Assembly: GCA_016873895.1 (NCBI GenBank)
Contig: VGVV01000007.1
Span: forward strand, 36,363 to 100,362
Origin: Ignavibacteria bacterium
GTDB lineage: Bacteria; Bacteroidota; Ignavibacteria; Kapaibacteriales; Kapaibacteriaceae
DNA length: 64,000 bases
Direction of reading: 5' to 3'
A model generated the notes under the pieces. It was given only the letters and a program-made list of their open reading frames with translations, did no database searches and was not told the DNA's origin. Below, one piece after another: positions 1 through 13,334 of this stretch. Position 1 is the first letter of the stretch. Each line of letters opens with the position of its first letter. The position numbers were made by a program, and so were the translations under genes.

Positions 1-1386
1 GCTGCTACGCCTCAAAACGTGGCTGGCATTTCCAAAGAAGGTAAGGTACAGTTTGGTTATCTCACCGAAGGTGCCAAGATCGTGGTTTGGTCTGGTATCT
101 CACAAGGCAATGCGGGTAACTACATCCCTGCACTCGAGACAAGCTATGGTCAGGAAGTAGTCTACGTTCCTGCAGCGGATGAAATCCTTCAGGCATACGA
201 TCCAACATCGTTTGATGTAGGTATCTTCTCGCTTAGCATCGATGGCCGTTTTGCGATCCCTGGTGTAGCGCAAATCGCACAAATGATGACAAAGGTTGGT
301 AAGGGAGTTTTCGTTAGCGCTCCTATGGGTCTCGCTGTTGCTACATATCCGGATAACCAATCAAGCCCGGGATATCCTGAAGCAAACGCATGGCTTACAT
401 CGAAGCTCGGTCTAAATTTTGTGAGTTCATCACAGCGCTATACTGGAAACACGCTTACACCATTCGCAGTAACTGGCGTAACTGGTGATGAAGTTGGCAT
501 GGGTGGTACATGGAACTGTAACCGTCCAACAACCAACTGGCCTTTCTATGTTCAGATCACAGACCTCATGTCGATCAAGAATGGCTCGAACTCAATCAGT
601 TGGGCATATGCTGATGGTAACAAGAGCAACATCGTAGGTATCCGCTGCGCAAATCCTGGCGAAGGCCGCGTTGTTTACTCATCATTCGGCGTTGAGCACA
701 GCAACGATGCAACAGCTCGCAAGACACTTATGGAGCGCATCATCAAGTACTTGATGCCTGCTGGAGATCGTCCAGAAATCGCCTTGAATGCGTCTTCGCT
801 TGACTTCGGTTACGTTGCCAAGGATGCCAAGAAGGAACTCGCATTTGTTATCACGAACACTGGCAAGGCAGATCTTGTCATCAGCGAGATTGATATCGCT
901 GGTGCCGACGCAACGGAGTTCGACGTCATTGATGGTCGTGCAGACGTTAATAACAGGGTCAAAGTTGCTCCAAATGGTAAGCACACCGTGCGTGCTCAAT
1001 TCTGGCCTGGTTCAGAAAAAGCTCTGTTTACAGCTGCTATCTCCATCAAGAGCAATGCCGGCGACAAGACAGTACCGGTGCGTGGAACAAGTGTTGCTAC
1101 AAGTGTAGAAACAGACGTGGTTAGCGAAACAGGCGCAATCGGAATGATGCTTGCTGGCTCAAACCCAGTTACATCTTCAACGGCAGTTCGCGTGCGTGCT
1201 AACGAGTATGTTACACTTACTGTGGTAAATGCTGCAGGCGAAGTTGTTGCTACAATTTTCAATGGTGTAATCAGCGGTCAAGAGACAATCTCTCTCGGTT
1301 CATTGAACCTTGCGGCTGGTACATATAACGTTGTGGCTTCCAATGGCCAAGATCGCGCTGTTATGTCGATCGTGGTTGTGCGCTAA
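1..1386 (+). CDS. T9SS sorting-domain secreted protein, 5' end outside window
   Basis: The frame is open to the left edge (codons before the GTG at 19 are also coding), so this is the C-terminal part of a longer gene. About residues 255-365 of the visible part form a choice-of-anchor/ASPM-SPD-2-Hydin-like immunoglobulin fold (NASSLDFG, then FVITNTG). The last ~75 residues, beginning at SNPVTSSTAV and ending SIVVVR, are a typical type A T9SS sorting domain, which directs export across the outer membrane and is then cleaved. The N-terminal visible part (residues 1-250) was not recognised; it has GIFSLSIDGRF and YSSFGVEHSND and could be a carbohydrate- or surface-binding module. A strong terminator follows 27 bp after the stop. 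Function of the mature protein is unknown; the secretion route is well supported. Confidence 0.8.
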   Translation, partial: AATPQNVAGISKEGKVQFGYLTEGAKIVVWSGISQGNAGNYIPALETSYGQEVVYVPAADEILQAYDPTSFDVGIFSLSIDGRFAIPGVAQIAQMMTKVGKGVFVSAPMGLAVATYPDNQSSPGYPEANAWLTSKLGLNFVSSSQRYTGNTLTPFAVTGVTGDEVGMGGTWNCNRPTTNWPFYVQITDLMSIKNGSNSISWAYADGNKSNIVGIRCANPGEGRVVYSSFGVEHSNDATARKTLMERIIKYLMPAGDRPEIALNASSLDFGYVAKDAKKELAFVITNTGKADLVISEIDIAGADATEFDVIDGRADVNNRVKVAPNGKHTVRAQFWPGSEKALFTAAISIKSNAGDKTVPVRGTSVATSVETDVVSETGAIGMMLAGSNPVTSSTAVRVRANEYVTLTVVNAAGEVVATIFNGVISGQETISLGSLNLAAGTYNVVASNGQDRAVMSIVVVR

Positions 1387-1412
1387 GAGTTACACACAGC
1401 AGAAATAAAGAA

Positions 1413-1443
1413 GGCGCTCCAGGAAACTGGAGCGCCCTTTTTA
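1413..1443. terminator. bidirectional intrinsic terminator
   Basis: A perfect 10-bp stem (GGCGCTCCAG / CTGGAGCGCC) with a GAAA loop is followed by CTTTTTT on the plus strand and by a T-rich tract (TTCTTTATTT) on the minus strand. It lies between two convergent genes and can end both. Confidence 0.9.
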
Positions 1444-1465
1444 TGAACAGAATCGAGAGTTGAAG

Positions 1466-2755
1466 CTATCGCCTGAAAACATATTTGGGATTCCCTGGTA
1501 ACGTACCACGTAGGCGAAAGTCCCCAAATCCAGATGGATCGTCGAACATGAGTGTGATACCATTCCCATATGTCCATCGTGAAATGATACTTAGTCCATT
1601 TTGCCCGCGAAATGTTTCAATGGTGTATGGTTCACCGTAGATAATGTAGACACGTCCCATATCAGTTAGCCAACCTTCGTTGTACGACCGAAATCGCTCG
1701 TTAGCAATGTCAATACGGCCATAATACTCTTCCAAAGCCTCGTTCTTCGTCGTTGATGGAGTAGGATCCAATGTTCTCCAGTAGTTTTCGAACCTAGTTA
1801 GCTGCTCACCTTGGTTCATGATAGCAAGAAGCGAGTCTATCGTGTCTTGTCCAGCAACATACATCATCTGCTTTATTGCCTTGCGTAGATCCTTTAAGAG
1901 ATTCCCAGCCATCGATTGCGGAACGCGATAGCTTCTGCTGGTAGATGCGAGGATTGACGTTGTATCAAGAACACCATCAGCTGCAGCTGGATGGGCTCTT
2001 ACAGTTAGCACATAATCCCCAGGAACGGGTCGGCTCGTACGGATGATAGGTACAAAGGCCTGATTTGTTGTATTGCTCATCTTTGCACCCTCGGATATGC
2101 CCGATGCTAACGTGCGCAGATCTTGGGAGGTTATTTCCCATGAGAATCCGATATAAGAATCAACGGTCGTGGTGTAGTATTCAAAGAATGCAAAGAGATG
2201 ACGTTCGGGTTGCCAACCGGGTTCACCGATATACGGTATGATCGAGTATCTGTTGCCCTTTTGCTCTACGTCGCTCACGAAAAGAATCGAGCTCAGAGCA
2301 TGGGCTTCTTGATTATAGTCACGTACAGTATGTCGTTTCTTAGCTGAAAATGTTCGTTGTGCGAATTGGTCTACGATAAAAACTTCAACATCATATGTAT
2401 TCGGGGCCAATGTAAGTCGGTGCTGATGATTGTCTGATTTACCCGTCTTGCCCCGAGTAACATTGTAGCTCGATTCCACTATTGTTTGCGTACTCGTGGT
2501 ATCCAGTATCGTCCGTCCAGTTGTATCACGCACGACGAACTGAATTGTGTACTTATTTAGAAATGAACCATCGAATGAAGTGAACTGTAAATGCTCAAAC
2601 GGAATTGTTGTGTAGATATCCAGAATTGGGTTATCGCCAATGACACGGCCTTTACACGAGAATACGTCAAGTTCGACTGGCGACGTATACTCTATTCCAC
2701 CTTCTGATGGAATCGCATGAATAGCAACTGCACTGGTCAAAATTGGTATGATCAT
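1466..2755 (-). CDS. GWxTD domain protein
   Basis: This 429-residue protein has a short hydrophobic N-terminus consistent with a signal peptide (MIIPILTSAVAIHA). The signature GWLTD lies near residues 361-365, in the context NERFRSYNEGWLTDMGRVYIIYGEP, diagnostic of the GWxTD domain found in Bacteroidota/Chlorobi/Gemmatimonadota exported proteins. The preceding ~300 residues are beta-rich and unassigned. The family has no established biochemical role. It starts 14 bp downstream of the end of the CoA-transferase gene on the same strand, so the two are probably co-transcribed. The ATG at 2755 is chosen because the upstream ATG at 2760 is in another frame and stops at once. Confidence 0.8.
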   Translation of the reverse strand: MIIPILTSAVAIHAIPSEGGIEYTSPVELDVFSCKGRVIGDNPILDIYTTIPFEHLQFTSFDGSFLNKYTIQFVVRDTTGRTILDTTSTQTIVESSYNVTRGKTGKSDNHQHRLTLAPNTYDVEVFIVDQFAQRTFSAKKRHTVRDYNQEAHALSSILFVSDVEQKGNRYSIIPYIGEPGWQPERHLFAFFEYYTTTVDSYIGFSWEITSQDLRTLASGISEGAKMSNTTNQAFVPIIRTSRPVPGDYVLTVRAHPAAADGVLDTTSILASTSRSYRVPQSMAGNLLKDLRKAIKQMMYVAGQDTIDSLLAIMNQGEQLTRFENYWRTLDPTPSTTKNEALEEYYGRIDIANERFRSYNEGWLTDMGRVYIIYGEPYTIETFRGQNGLSIISRWTYGNGITLMFDDPSGFGDFRLRGTLPGNPKYVFRR

Positions 2756-2768
2756 GGCATCTCAACTC

Positions 2769-4052
2769 TTATACGTGTATTTGAAGTTTCCATAATTCGC
2801 GCGTCTCTTTCGCAAGTCGCTCACGATCATCAGGATGAGCGATAGCGATGAGAGCCTCCGCGCGCTCACGTAATGATTTGCCGTAAAGGTATGCTGTCCC
2901 ATGCTCGGTAACAAGATAATGCACGTGTGCGCGAGTAGACACAACACCTGCCCCTTGTTTGAGCAATGTCGTGATGCGACTAATTCCAGATGACGTACGA
3001 GACGGGAGTGCAATGATCGCTTTCCCACCGTCAGATCGTGCTGCTCCGCGCATGAAGTCAACTTGTCCTCCTACACCAGAATACGGAGCGGGCCCGATTG
3101 AATCGGCACAAACCTGCCCTGTAACATCCACTTCGATGGCACTGTTAATTGCCGTCATTTTCGGGTTACGCTGAATGTTTGCTGGATTGTTGATATAGGC
3201 AACATCCAACATAGAGACCATAGGGTTATCGTCGACAAAATCATAAACTCTTTGGGTACCCATGACAAATGTGGCAACAACTTTTGATGGGTGAATCGTT
3301 TTGCATGATCCGTTAACAACATCCCGCTCGATCAGATCAATGAGCCCATCACTAAACATCTCGGTATGCACACCCAAGTTCTTGTGCGAACCAAGCTGAT
3401 GCAGCACGGCATCTGGAATCGCACCTATACCCATCTGCAATGTTGCACCATCATCAACCAATGAGGCCACATGTTTGCCAATAGAGATTTCTATTTCCCC
3501 AAGTGTAGGTGGTTGCGTCTCAAAGATTGGCTCGTCCACTTCCACCATATAGGTGAGCTTGCTCTTATGAATCAATGCATCACCATGCGTTCTGGGCATG
3601 TGCGGATTGATCTGAGCGATAACAATGCTCGCCGAGTGCAAGGCTTCATGTGCTGCCTCAACTGTAACACCAAGCGAGCAAAACCCGTGTTGGTCAGGGG
3701 GCGATACATTGATCAATGCCACATCTACGGGTATAGTTCGCGAGCGGAACAAGTGTGGGATTTCAGACAAGAATACTGGTGCATAGTCGGCCCGACCCTC
3801 CTGTACTGCTTTGCGCATGTTTGCGCCGATAAACAGACATGTTACGTGGAAGCTCTCTGCATGCGCCGCATCGGCATACGGGGCAGGCCCTTCCGTGTGC
3901 AGATGTATGATGCGAACGTCTCGAAGACGATCTGCTTGACGCACTAATTCATGTATCAACGTCTGCGGTGCCGCTGCCACGCTATGAATGTAGAGGCTTT
4001 GACCAGATTTGATAGCCAAAATCGCCTCTGATACTTGGACCAGCTTGCCCAT
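2769..4052 (-). CDS. acetyl-CoA hydrolase/4-hydroxybutyrate CoA-transferase family protein
   Basis: The 427 residues cover the full class I CoA-transferase family of acetyl-CoA hydrolases and butyrate/4-hydroxybutyrate CoA-transferases. Motifs visible are GIGAIPDAVL (208-217) and GVHTEMFSDG, whose glutamate (about residue 231) is the expected residue forming the glutamyl-CoA thioester; SGVGGQVDFMRGA and the C-terminal VVTEHGTAYLYGKSLRERAEALI are also conserved family blocks. Expected reaction: transfer of CoA between acetyl-CoA and a short-chain acid, or hydrolysis of acetyl-CoA. A thiolase (12.1 kb), acyl-CoA dehydrogenase (19.4 kb) and Etf:quinone reductase-like protein (4.1 kb) nearby support short-chain acyl-CoA metabolism. 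The exact acceptor acid cannot be read from sequence. Confidence 0.88.
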   Translation of the reverse strand: MGKLVQVSEAILAIKSGQSLYIHSVAAAPQTLIHELVRQADRLRDVRIIHLHTEGPAPYADAAHAESFHVTCLFIGANMRKAVQEGRADYAPVFLSEIPHLFRSRTIPVDVALINVSPPDQHGFCSLGVTVEAAHEALHSASIVIAQINPHMPRTHGDALIHKSKLTYMVEVDEPIFETQPPTLGEIEISIGKHVASLVDDGATLQMGIGAIPDAVLHQLGSHKNLGVHTEMFSDGLIDLIERDVVNGSCKTIHPSKVVATFVMGTQRVYDFVDDNPMVSMLDVAYINNPANIQRNPKMTAINSAIEVDVTGQVCADSIGPAPYSGVGGQVDFMRGAARSDGGKAIIALPSRTSSGISRITTLLKQGAGVVSTRAHVHYLVTEHGTAYLYGKSLRERAEALIAIAHPDDRERLAKETRELWKLQIHV

Positions 4053-4096
4053 GAAATCTCCATGTATGAATGCCCAGCCACAAAGTTACTGTTTGG

Positions 4097-4104
4097 TATT
4101 TTTG
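4097..4104 (+). promoter_or_regulatory. Bacteroidota-type -7 box TATTTTTG
   Basis: TATTTTTG matches the Bacteroidota -7 consensus TAnnTTTG and stands 23 bp before the ATG at 4128. No clear TTG (-33) at the usual 19-21 bp spacing was found. Confidence 0.5.
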
Positions 4105-4127
4105 TATGACAATTTGGAGCTCTTCGC

Positions 4128-6158
4128 ATGGACGTCAAGAACTACGCCTTTATCATCGTACTTGTAGCTGCCTTAGGCATTTTTACACGAAGTGCTATGC
4201 GCCTTATAGCTTGGCTCAGGGTGGGTAAGACACAGAATCGCATCGATCGCCTTGGTGAGCGTATCAAGACGACGCTTATTGTCGGTATTGGTCAGAGCAA
4301 AATTTTGCGCGATAAGGTAGCAGGCCCCATCCATGCCGGTATCTTCTGGGGCTTCTTGATCCTTCTTTTTTCTGCGATTGAAATGATACTGGAGGGCTTC
4401 CACGAGGGCTGGTCGTTGAACTTCTTGGGGCCGGTATACAGCATTGTAACAGTTCTTACGGATGTGTTCTGTTTGCTAATCATTGTTGGTACAATGATGT
4501 CGCTCTGGCGTCGATATGTCACAAAAGTCAAGCGTTTGCAGGTAGAGCATGAAAAGGTCGAAGCAGGAATGATCCTGCTAACCATCTTTACAATTGTTTC
4601 TGGTTTGTTTGTCCAGAATGCCTTGCGTGGGCAGTTGCCATTGGGCGATTTCTCGTGGGCTGTGCGCCCGATAAGTGGTCCATTTGGACAAGTGCTTGCA
4701 GGTGCTTTGGGTAGTGGCTCGCATATCGTTTTTGAGATTGCTTGGTGGACACATGCAATCTTGATTCTGGCCTTCATGAACTACTTGCCGTATTCAAAGC
4801 ACCTACATGTGCTCACATCGATACCAAACGTGTTCTTGGGTCCGCTAGCCCCGTCAAATGCCATGCAACCCATCAACTTCGAAGAGGAGGGTGTGGAGAA
4901 GTTTGGTGTTGTAGACATTGAGGATCTGTCTTGGAAGTCGCTTCTCGACGGTTATACCTGCACTCATTGTGGACGTTGCACCAGTGTTTGCCCAGCTAAT
5001 CAAACCGGTAAGGTGCTCGATCCAAGAAGCGTGATTATTTCAATCCACGACAGAACGATGGATAAAGCACCTCTGATTCTGAAGAAGCAGAATAATGAAG
5101 AGCTAACGCAAGCCGAGCAAGAGGTATGGGATAAAAAGCTCATTGGTGACTATGTTAGCCCAGACGCTCTTTGGGCCTGTACCACGTGTGGTGCATGCAT
5201 GCAGGAGTGCCCTGTGAATATCGAGCACGTACCTGCCATTGTAGGTATGCGCCGATCGATGGTTATGATGGAGTCCATGTTCAATGATGAATCAGCACTC
5301 CTTCCGGACATCTATGGAAATATGGAGACCAATTCAGTTCCGTGGGGAGGCTTTGGTCAGTCTGACCGAGCAAACTGGGCAGACGGAATGGGCATTAAAA
5401 CAGCTGCCGAAGATGCATCTATGGAGGTTTTGTTCTGGGTTGGTTGTGCTGGATCATATGATGAGCGCGCTAAAAAGACGACAAAGGCCTTTGCAGAGTT
5501 AATGCAGATAGCTGGTGTAGACTTCCGCATCCTAGGAACAGAGGAGAATTGTACTGGCGATGTTGCGCGCAGAACTGGCAATGAATACCTCGCTGATATG
5601 CTTACGAAAACCAACGTCGAAACATTCCAGCGCTATAACGTTACCAAGATTGTTGCCACATGCCCACACTGCTTTAACTCGCTCAAAAACGAGTATCCAC
5701 AATATGGATTGAATGCAGAGATCGTACATCACACGCAGTTCATTCAAGAGCTTATCGCCAATGGTCGCTTAGTGATCGATCGAACCACAACCTCAAGTGA
5801 AGCCATAACGTATCATGATTCGTGCTATCTGGGCCGATACAACAATGAGTTTAAAGCCCCTCGCGCTGCGATCGAGAATGTTCCGGGACTCACTATTCTC
5901 GAACCCGCACGGTCAGCAGACAGGGGGCTATGTTGTGGTGCAGGTGGTGGACGCATGTTCATGGAAGAACATGTTGGAGACAGAGTGAACATTACACGCA
6001 CTAATGAGCTTTTAGCCACAGGGGCTGAGACGATTGCAGTGAATTGTCCGTTCTGTGCAACAATGATCACAGATGGTGTAAAGGCAGCCGAGCGAGTGGA
6101 CTCAGTAGCAGTCCGTGATATCGCAGAGATCTTGCGCGATCGGGTTATTGAGGCGTAG
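4128..6158 (+). CDS. membrane heme/Fe-S oxidoreductase (EtfAB:menaquinone oxidoreductase-like, HdrD/GlcF-related)
   Basis: The 676-residue protein joins an N-terminal NarI-like membrane domain (about residues 1-235, several hydrophobic helices, with histidines at 69, 199, 209 and 225 as possible heme ligands) to a soluble Fe-S domain. Two [4Fe-4S] motifs are visible: cysteines 278/281/284/288 (CTHCGRCTSVCP) and 351/354/357/361 (CTTCGACMQECP). Two CCG domains follow (WVGCAGSYDERAKK...TGDVARR; then CPHCFNSLKNEYP, DSCYLGRYN, CCGAGGGRMFMEE, NCPFCATM). This architecture is that of the membrane-bound FeS oxidoreductases that pass electrons from reduced EtfAB to menaquinone; related HdrD and GlcF share the CCG part. 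etfAB are not in the window, so the partner is inferred. Acyl-CoA dehydrogenase at 19.4 kb would be a natural electron source. Confidence 0.82.
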   Translation: MDVKNYAFIIVLVAALGIFTRSAMRLIAWLRVGKTQNRIDRLGERIKTTLIVGIGQSKILRDKVAGPIHAGIFWGFLILLFSAIEMILEGFHEGWSLNFLGPVYSIVTVLTDVFCLLIIVGTMMSLWRRYVTKVKRLQVEHEKVEAGMILLTIFTIVSGLFVQNALRGQLPLGDFSWAVRPISGPFGQVLAGALGSGSHIVFEIAWWTHAILILAFMNYLPYSKHLHVLTSIPNVFLGPLAPSNAMQPINFEEEGVEKFGVVDIEDLSWKSLLDGYTCTHCGRCTSVCPANQTGKVLDPRSVIISIHDRTMDKAPLILKKQNNEELTQAEQEVWDKKLIGDYVSPDALWACTTCGACMQECPVNIEHVPAIVGMRRSMVMMESMFNDESALLPDIYGNMETNSVPWGGFGQSDRANWADGMGIKTAAEDASMEVLFWVGCAGSYDERAKKTTKAFAELMQIAGVDFRILGTEENCTGDVARRTGNEYLADMLTKTNVETFQRYNVTKIVATCPHCFNSLKNEYPQYGLNAEIVHHTQFIQELIANGRLVIDRTTTSSEAITYHDSCYLGRYNNEFKAPRAAIENVPGLTILEPARSADRGLCCGAGGGRMFMEEHVGDRVNITRTNELLATGAETIAVNCPFCATMITDGVKAAERVDSVAVRDIAEILRDRVIEA

Positions 6159-6160
6159 TG

Positions 6161-7441
6161 TTAGATTACCCGTGCGCTCATGCCAAACTGCTTGGCAAGC
6201 GTTTCCGCAAGTGCAGCACGATTGTGTGATGCCACGACATCTTCGTTTGCCTTTGGTAGGCAGCCTTGTTTCCAGGCCATATACATTTCGAGAATGCTTG
6301 TAGCTATTGCATCTATATCGTCTGGGTTTGTGATCCAGGCAGCCCCATACCGCTGGGCGTCTTTACGCAGCGTTCCCTCTGGGACACTTACGAGCATTGG
6401 CTTTCTTGATGCCATATACTCGTACAGTTTTGCACTGGAAATGGTATCTGCGTTGCGTGTGTTGCCAACCATCATCCATATTGCATCACTTGATAACAGA
6501 TGCCGCACGGCGTCGTCGTGCGTGCAGTAGCCGTGGTCGGTTATCAGAGCTTCGAGTCCAAGTTTTCGTGCAGTCTTTTTGTATTCATCGCGAAGTAGCC
6601 CAACGAAGTGCAGGTCGAGCTGGACGCTAGGATTTTCCTGCAACACCTTGCGTACGGCTTTAAAGAATGGTACCGGTGTTACAACATCATAGAAGATGCC
6701 AGCATAGGTAAGCCGAAACGCCGAGTCTTCGCGGTGAAAGGGGCTTGCAGTATCAAAGTCTGCTGGATCATATCCGTGTGGAATAATCGCGACTTCGTCT
6801 GATCTGAGGAAGTTGTATCGGGCAATCAAATGTTCTTTGATGCGCCTATTTGTGACAGTTACCCGTGATGCAAGCGTAAGCACATCGCGTTCCAGTTGCT
6901 GGTGCTTATTGGAGTGCCATAACGTTGGATAGAAGTGAAATTGATTTCCTACCCATAGATCACGATAGTCTACAACAAGTGGGATACCTGTTTCATTGCT
7001 CAATTGTGCGGCGGCGGTCATTGCAGAGAATGGGGGACCACTGACAAAAATCGCCTCGAACTCATACTGTTGTACAAGCTCGCGACCTAAGGCTAGGGCT
7101 TGGCGCGCCCAGGCCTTTTTATTGTCGGGCACGAAAAACGTATCGCTTATACGACGAAGAAACTTGCGCACAGACTCTCGTGGCATCTTCACCGTACCTT
7201 GCTCCTTGAGCAAGCTGTTAGGGTCCTTACATTCTGTGCGGTGTATAACAATGTCCCTGCCGTCAAGGTCTGCCAGCAACGTCTCATCATGAGCATAGTA
7301 AGCAGTTGGACCTGTTGTGATAACATGAGGCTGCCAGCCCATGTCGGGTAGATACTTGGTGAACTTACTCACGCGTTGCACGCCACTTAGCCCCATTGGC
7401 GGGTAGTAGTAGGCGAACACCAGGACTCGTTGTTTTGACAT
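6161..7441 (-). CDS. glycosyltransferase family 4-like protein
   Basis: The 426-residue sequence starts MSKQRVLVFAYYYPPMGLSGVQRVSKF, the typical N-terminal nucleotide-fold strand and loop of GT-B glycosyltransferases, then has VSGPPFSAM and the C-terminal block SSAKLYEYMASRKPMLVSVPEGTL, where a glutamate of the EX7E-like motif would bind the sugar nucleotide. It probably makes a surface glycan or lipid-linked sugar; donor and acceptor are unknown. It is last in a tight minus-strand run guaB - M24 peptidase - this gene with gaps of 2 and 5 bp, but it has no obvious functional tie to guaB. Its stop is 2 bp from the stop of the convergent Fe-S protein. Confidence 0.8.
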   Translation of the reverse strand: MSKQRVLVFAYYYPPMGLSGVQRVSKFTKYLPDMGWQPHVITTGPTAYYAHDETLLADLDGRDIVIHRTECKDPNSLLKEQGTVKMPRESVRKFLRRISDTFFVPDNKKAWARQALALGRELVQQYEFEAIFVSGPPFSAMTAAAQLSNETGIPLVVDYRDLWVGNQFHFYPTLWHSNKHQQLERDVLTLASRVTVTNRRIKEHLIARYNFLRSDEVAIIPHGYDPADFDTASPFHREDSAFRLTYAGIFYDVVTPVPFFKAVRKVLQENPSVQLDLHFVGLLRDEYKKTARKLGLEALITDHGYCTHDDAVRHLLSSDAIWMMVGNTRNADTISSAKLYEYMASRKPMLVSVPEGTLRKDAQRYGAAWITNPDDIDAIATSILEMYMAWKQGCLPKANEDVVASHNRAALAETLAKQFGMSARVI

Positions 7442-7446
7442 AGGAC

Positions 7447-8553
7447 CTACACAATCACCAATTCACGCGGGGCAGTAGTTAGTATCTGGGGCCCCTTTGG
7501 TGTGATCACCACATCGTCCTCGATTCGCATTCCAAACTTGCCCGGCAAGTAGATACCTGGTTCGATGGTAACAACACAGTTTGTGGGGAGCTTCTCAGAC
7601 TTGTTGGTGTATGAGACGCGTGGATTCTCGTGAACCTCGTAGCCAAGTCCATGACCGAGTGAGTGACGGAAAAAGTCTCCAAATCCGGCTCGAGCAATCA
7701 CAGTGCGTGCTGCCGCATCGAGCTCTGCACCTGTGATGCCTGTAACAGCGGCATCAAGTGCAGTCATATGCGCATCGTATAGCACCGAGAATACATCGAT
7801 CACGGTCTTCTTTGGGGTGCCCACACAGAACGTACGTGTCATGTCGCTGTAGAGACCATCAACACAACATCCAAAATCGACAGTAATAACATCGCCCTTC
7901 TTAATCTTTGCATCGCTAGCTCTGCCATGGGGCATCGCACTGCGGACACCTGCCACAACGATGATATCAAATGCATCCTTATCCGAGCCCATCTCGCGAG
8001 TAGTTGTTGCAAGGAATGTGGCGATCTCTCTCTCACTCATTCCAGCAGCAACCATACCGAGCATATTCTCATAAGCAGTACTAGTAATCGATGCAGCTTT
8101 GGCAATACTCTTGATCTCTTGTGTGCTTTTCGGGAGAAGCAGCCCATCAATCAAACCTGGAACCTCGATGAGCTTTGAGCCTTTTAGAGCCTTCTTCATG
8201 GAGGCATAACCGGCGTACGTGTGACGTCCGGGATCGAATCCAACCGTCTTCCAAGTTTTGTGAAGATCCTGCGCAGAGATTACACTCCAAGGATCACGAT
8301 TGATGTATACCTTGAGACCATCAAGCTTATGCAGCTCTTTCTGTACCTGTACCTCGTACAAGTCGTTAGTAAAGAAGTGTACGTTCTTCTTTGTAACGAT
8401 AGCCATTGCATACGAGCCGGAAAAGCCTGTCAGGTAGCGCAAGCTGGGTGTGTGCGCAATCACATAGCCGTCGAGCTTGTGCGTTGACAGCCCCTTACGA
8501 ATACTAGCTAGTCTGTCTGTAGCTGCCTTAAGCTGTGCTGTTGAAGAGGCCAT
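7447..8553 (-). CDS. M24 family Xaa-Pro aminopeptidase/dipeptidase
   Basis: The 368-residue protein has the creatinase-like N-terminal domain (HTPSLRYLTGFSGSYAMAIV) and the pita-bread metallopeptidase domain. All five metal-ligand regions are visible: VDFGCCVDGLYSDMTRTF (two Asp), HSLGHGLGYEVHENP (His), TIEPGIYLPG (Glu) and RIEDDVVIT (Glu). It is expected to remove the residue before proline from peptides using two Mn2+ or similar ions in the cytoplasm. The length matches short PepQ/PepP-type prolidases. It sits 2 bp downstream of guaB and 5 bp upstream of the glycosyltransferase, implying one transcript. Whether it prefers dipeptides (PepQ) or longer peptides (PepP) cannot be told here. Confidence 0.88.
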   Translation of the reverse strand: MASSTAQLKAATDRLASIRKGLSTHKLDGYVIAHTPSLRYLTGFSGSYAMAIVTKKNVHFFTNDLYEVQVQKELHKLDGLKVYINRDPWSVISAQDLHKTWKTVGFDPGRHTYAGYASMKKALKGSKLIEVPGLIDGLLLPKSTQEIKSIAKAASITSTAYENMLGMVAAGMSEREIATFLATTTREMGSDKDAFDIIVVAGVRSAMPHGRASDAKIKKGDVITVDFGCCVDGLYSDMTRTFCVGTPKKTVIDVFSVLYDAHMTALDAAVTGITGAELDAAARTVIARAGFGDFFRHSLGHGLGYEVHENPRVSYTNKSEKLPTNCVVTIEPGIYLPGKFGMRIEDDVVITPKGPQILTTAPRELVIV

Positions 8554-8555
8554 GA

Positions 8556-10067
<1,512 letters not shown>

Positions 10068-10103
10068 GTTCACATAGATACTTTCTGAGTGAGAAAGTTT
10101 AGT

Positions 10104-10523
10104 TTATGGACCTTCTCGTTGGAGCTTGGAAGCGCGAATGCGAGCCTCTGCCCAATGAATGTCGGCGCGGGCCTGCTCCTTAAGATGGCGGCCTTCGCCA
10201 TTAGCAACTGAGCGTGCGTGCTCGAGATCTGCTTCTGCCTGCTCAGGACTGATGTTCATGGCTGGCAAGAGCTCTTGCACTACGATGTTCACATTGTTCT
10301 TCAGGACTTCGATAAACCCCTCACGTGAAGCATAAAAACTCACGTTGTTGTGTTCATCTTCAATCTTCACTACACCTATGCCGAGTGACGAAATGATTGG
10401 TGCGTGGTCGTACCAGACTTGAAAGGGGCTATGCGAGCCTGGGACGGCTACGGATAATGCCTTGCCTTCGAACGCAGTCTCGCTCGGTGTGACGATGCTG
10501 ATGGATAGTGTGCGCTCTGCCAT
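10104..10523 (-). CDS. atpC: F1 ATP synthase epsilon subunit
   Basis: The 139-residue protein has the N-terminal beta-sandwich of the epsilon subunit (LSISIVTPSETAFEGKALSVAVPGSHSPFQVWYDHAPIISSL) and the two-helix C-terminal domain (SPEQAEADLEHARSVA...). It is part of the central stalk and regulates ATP hydrolysis. It starts 3 bp after the atpD stop; atpD-atpC as a separate two-gene unit, away from the other F1Fo genes, is common in this part of the tree. Confidence 0.93.
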   Translation of the reverse strand: MAERTLSISIVTPSETAFEGKALSVAVPGSHSPFQVWYDHAPIISSLGIGVVKIEDEHNNVSFYASREGFIEVLKNNVNIVVQELLPAMNISPEQAEADLEHARSVANGEGRHLKEQARADIHWAEARIRASKLQREGP

Positions 10524-10526
10524 ACG

Positions 10527-13278
<2,752 letters not shown>

Positions 13279-13334
13279 GCTTGGCAACGCACGAATGTCA
13301 TTAAACACGAACATTGTACCAGGATACAGAAGTC

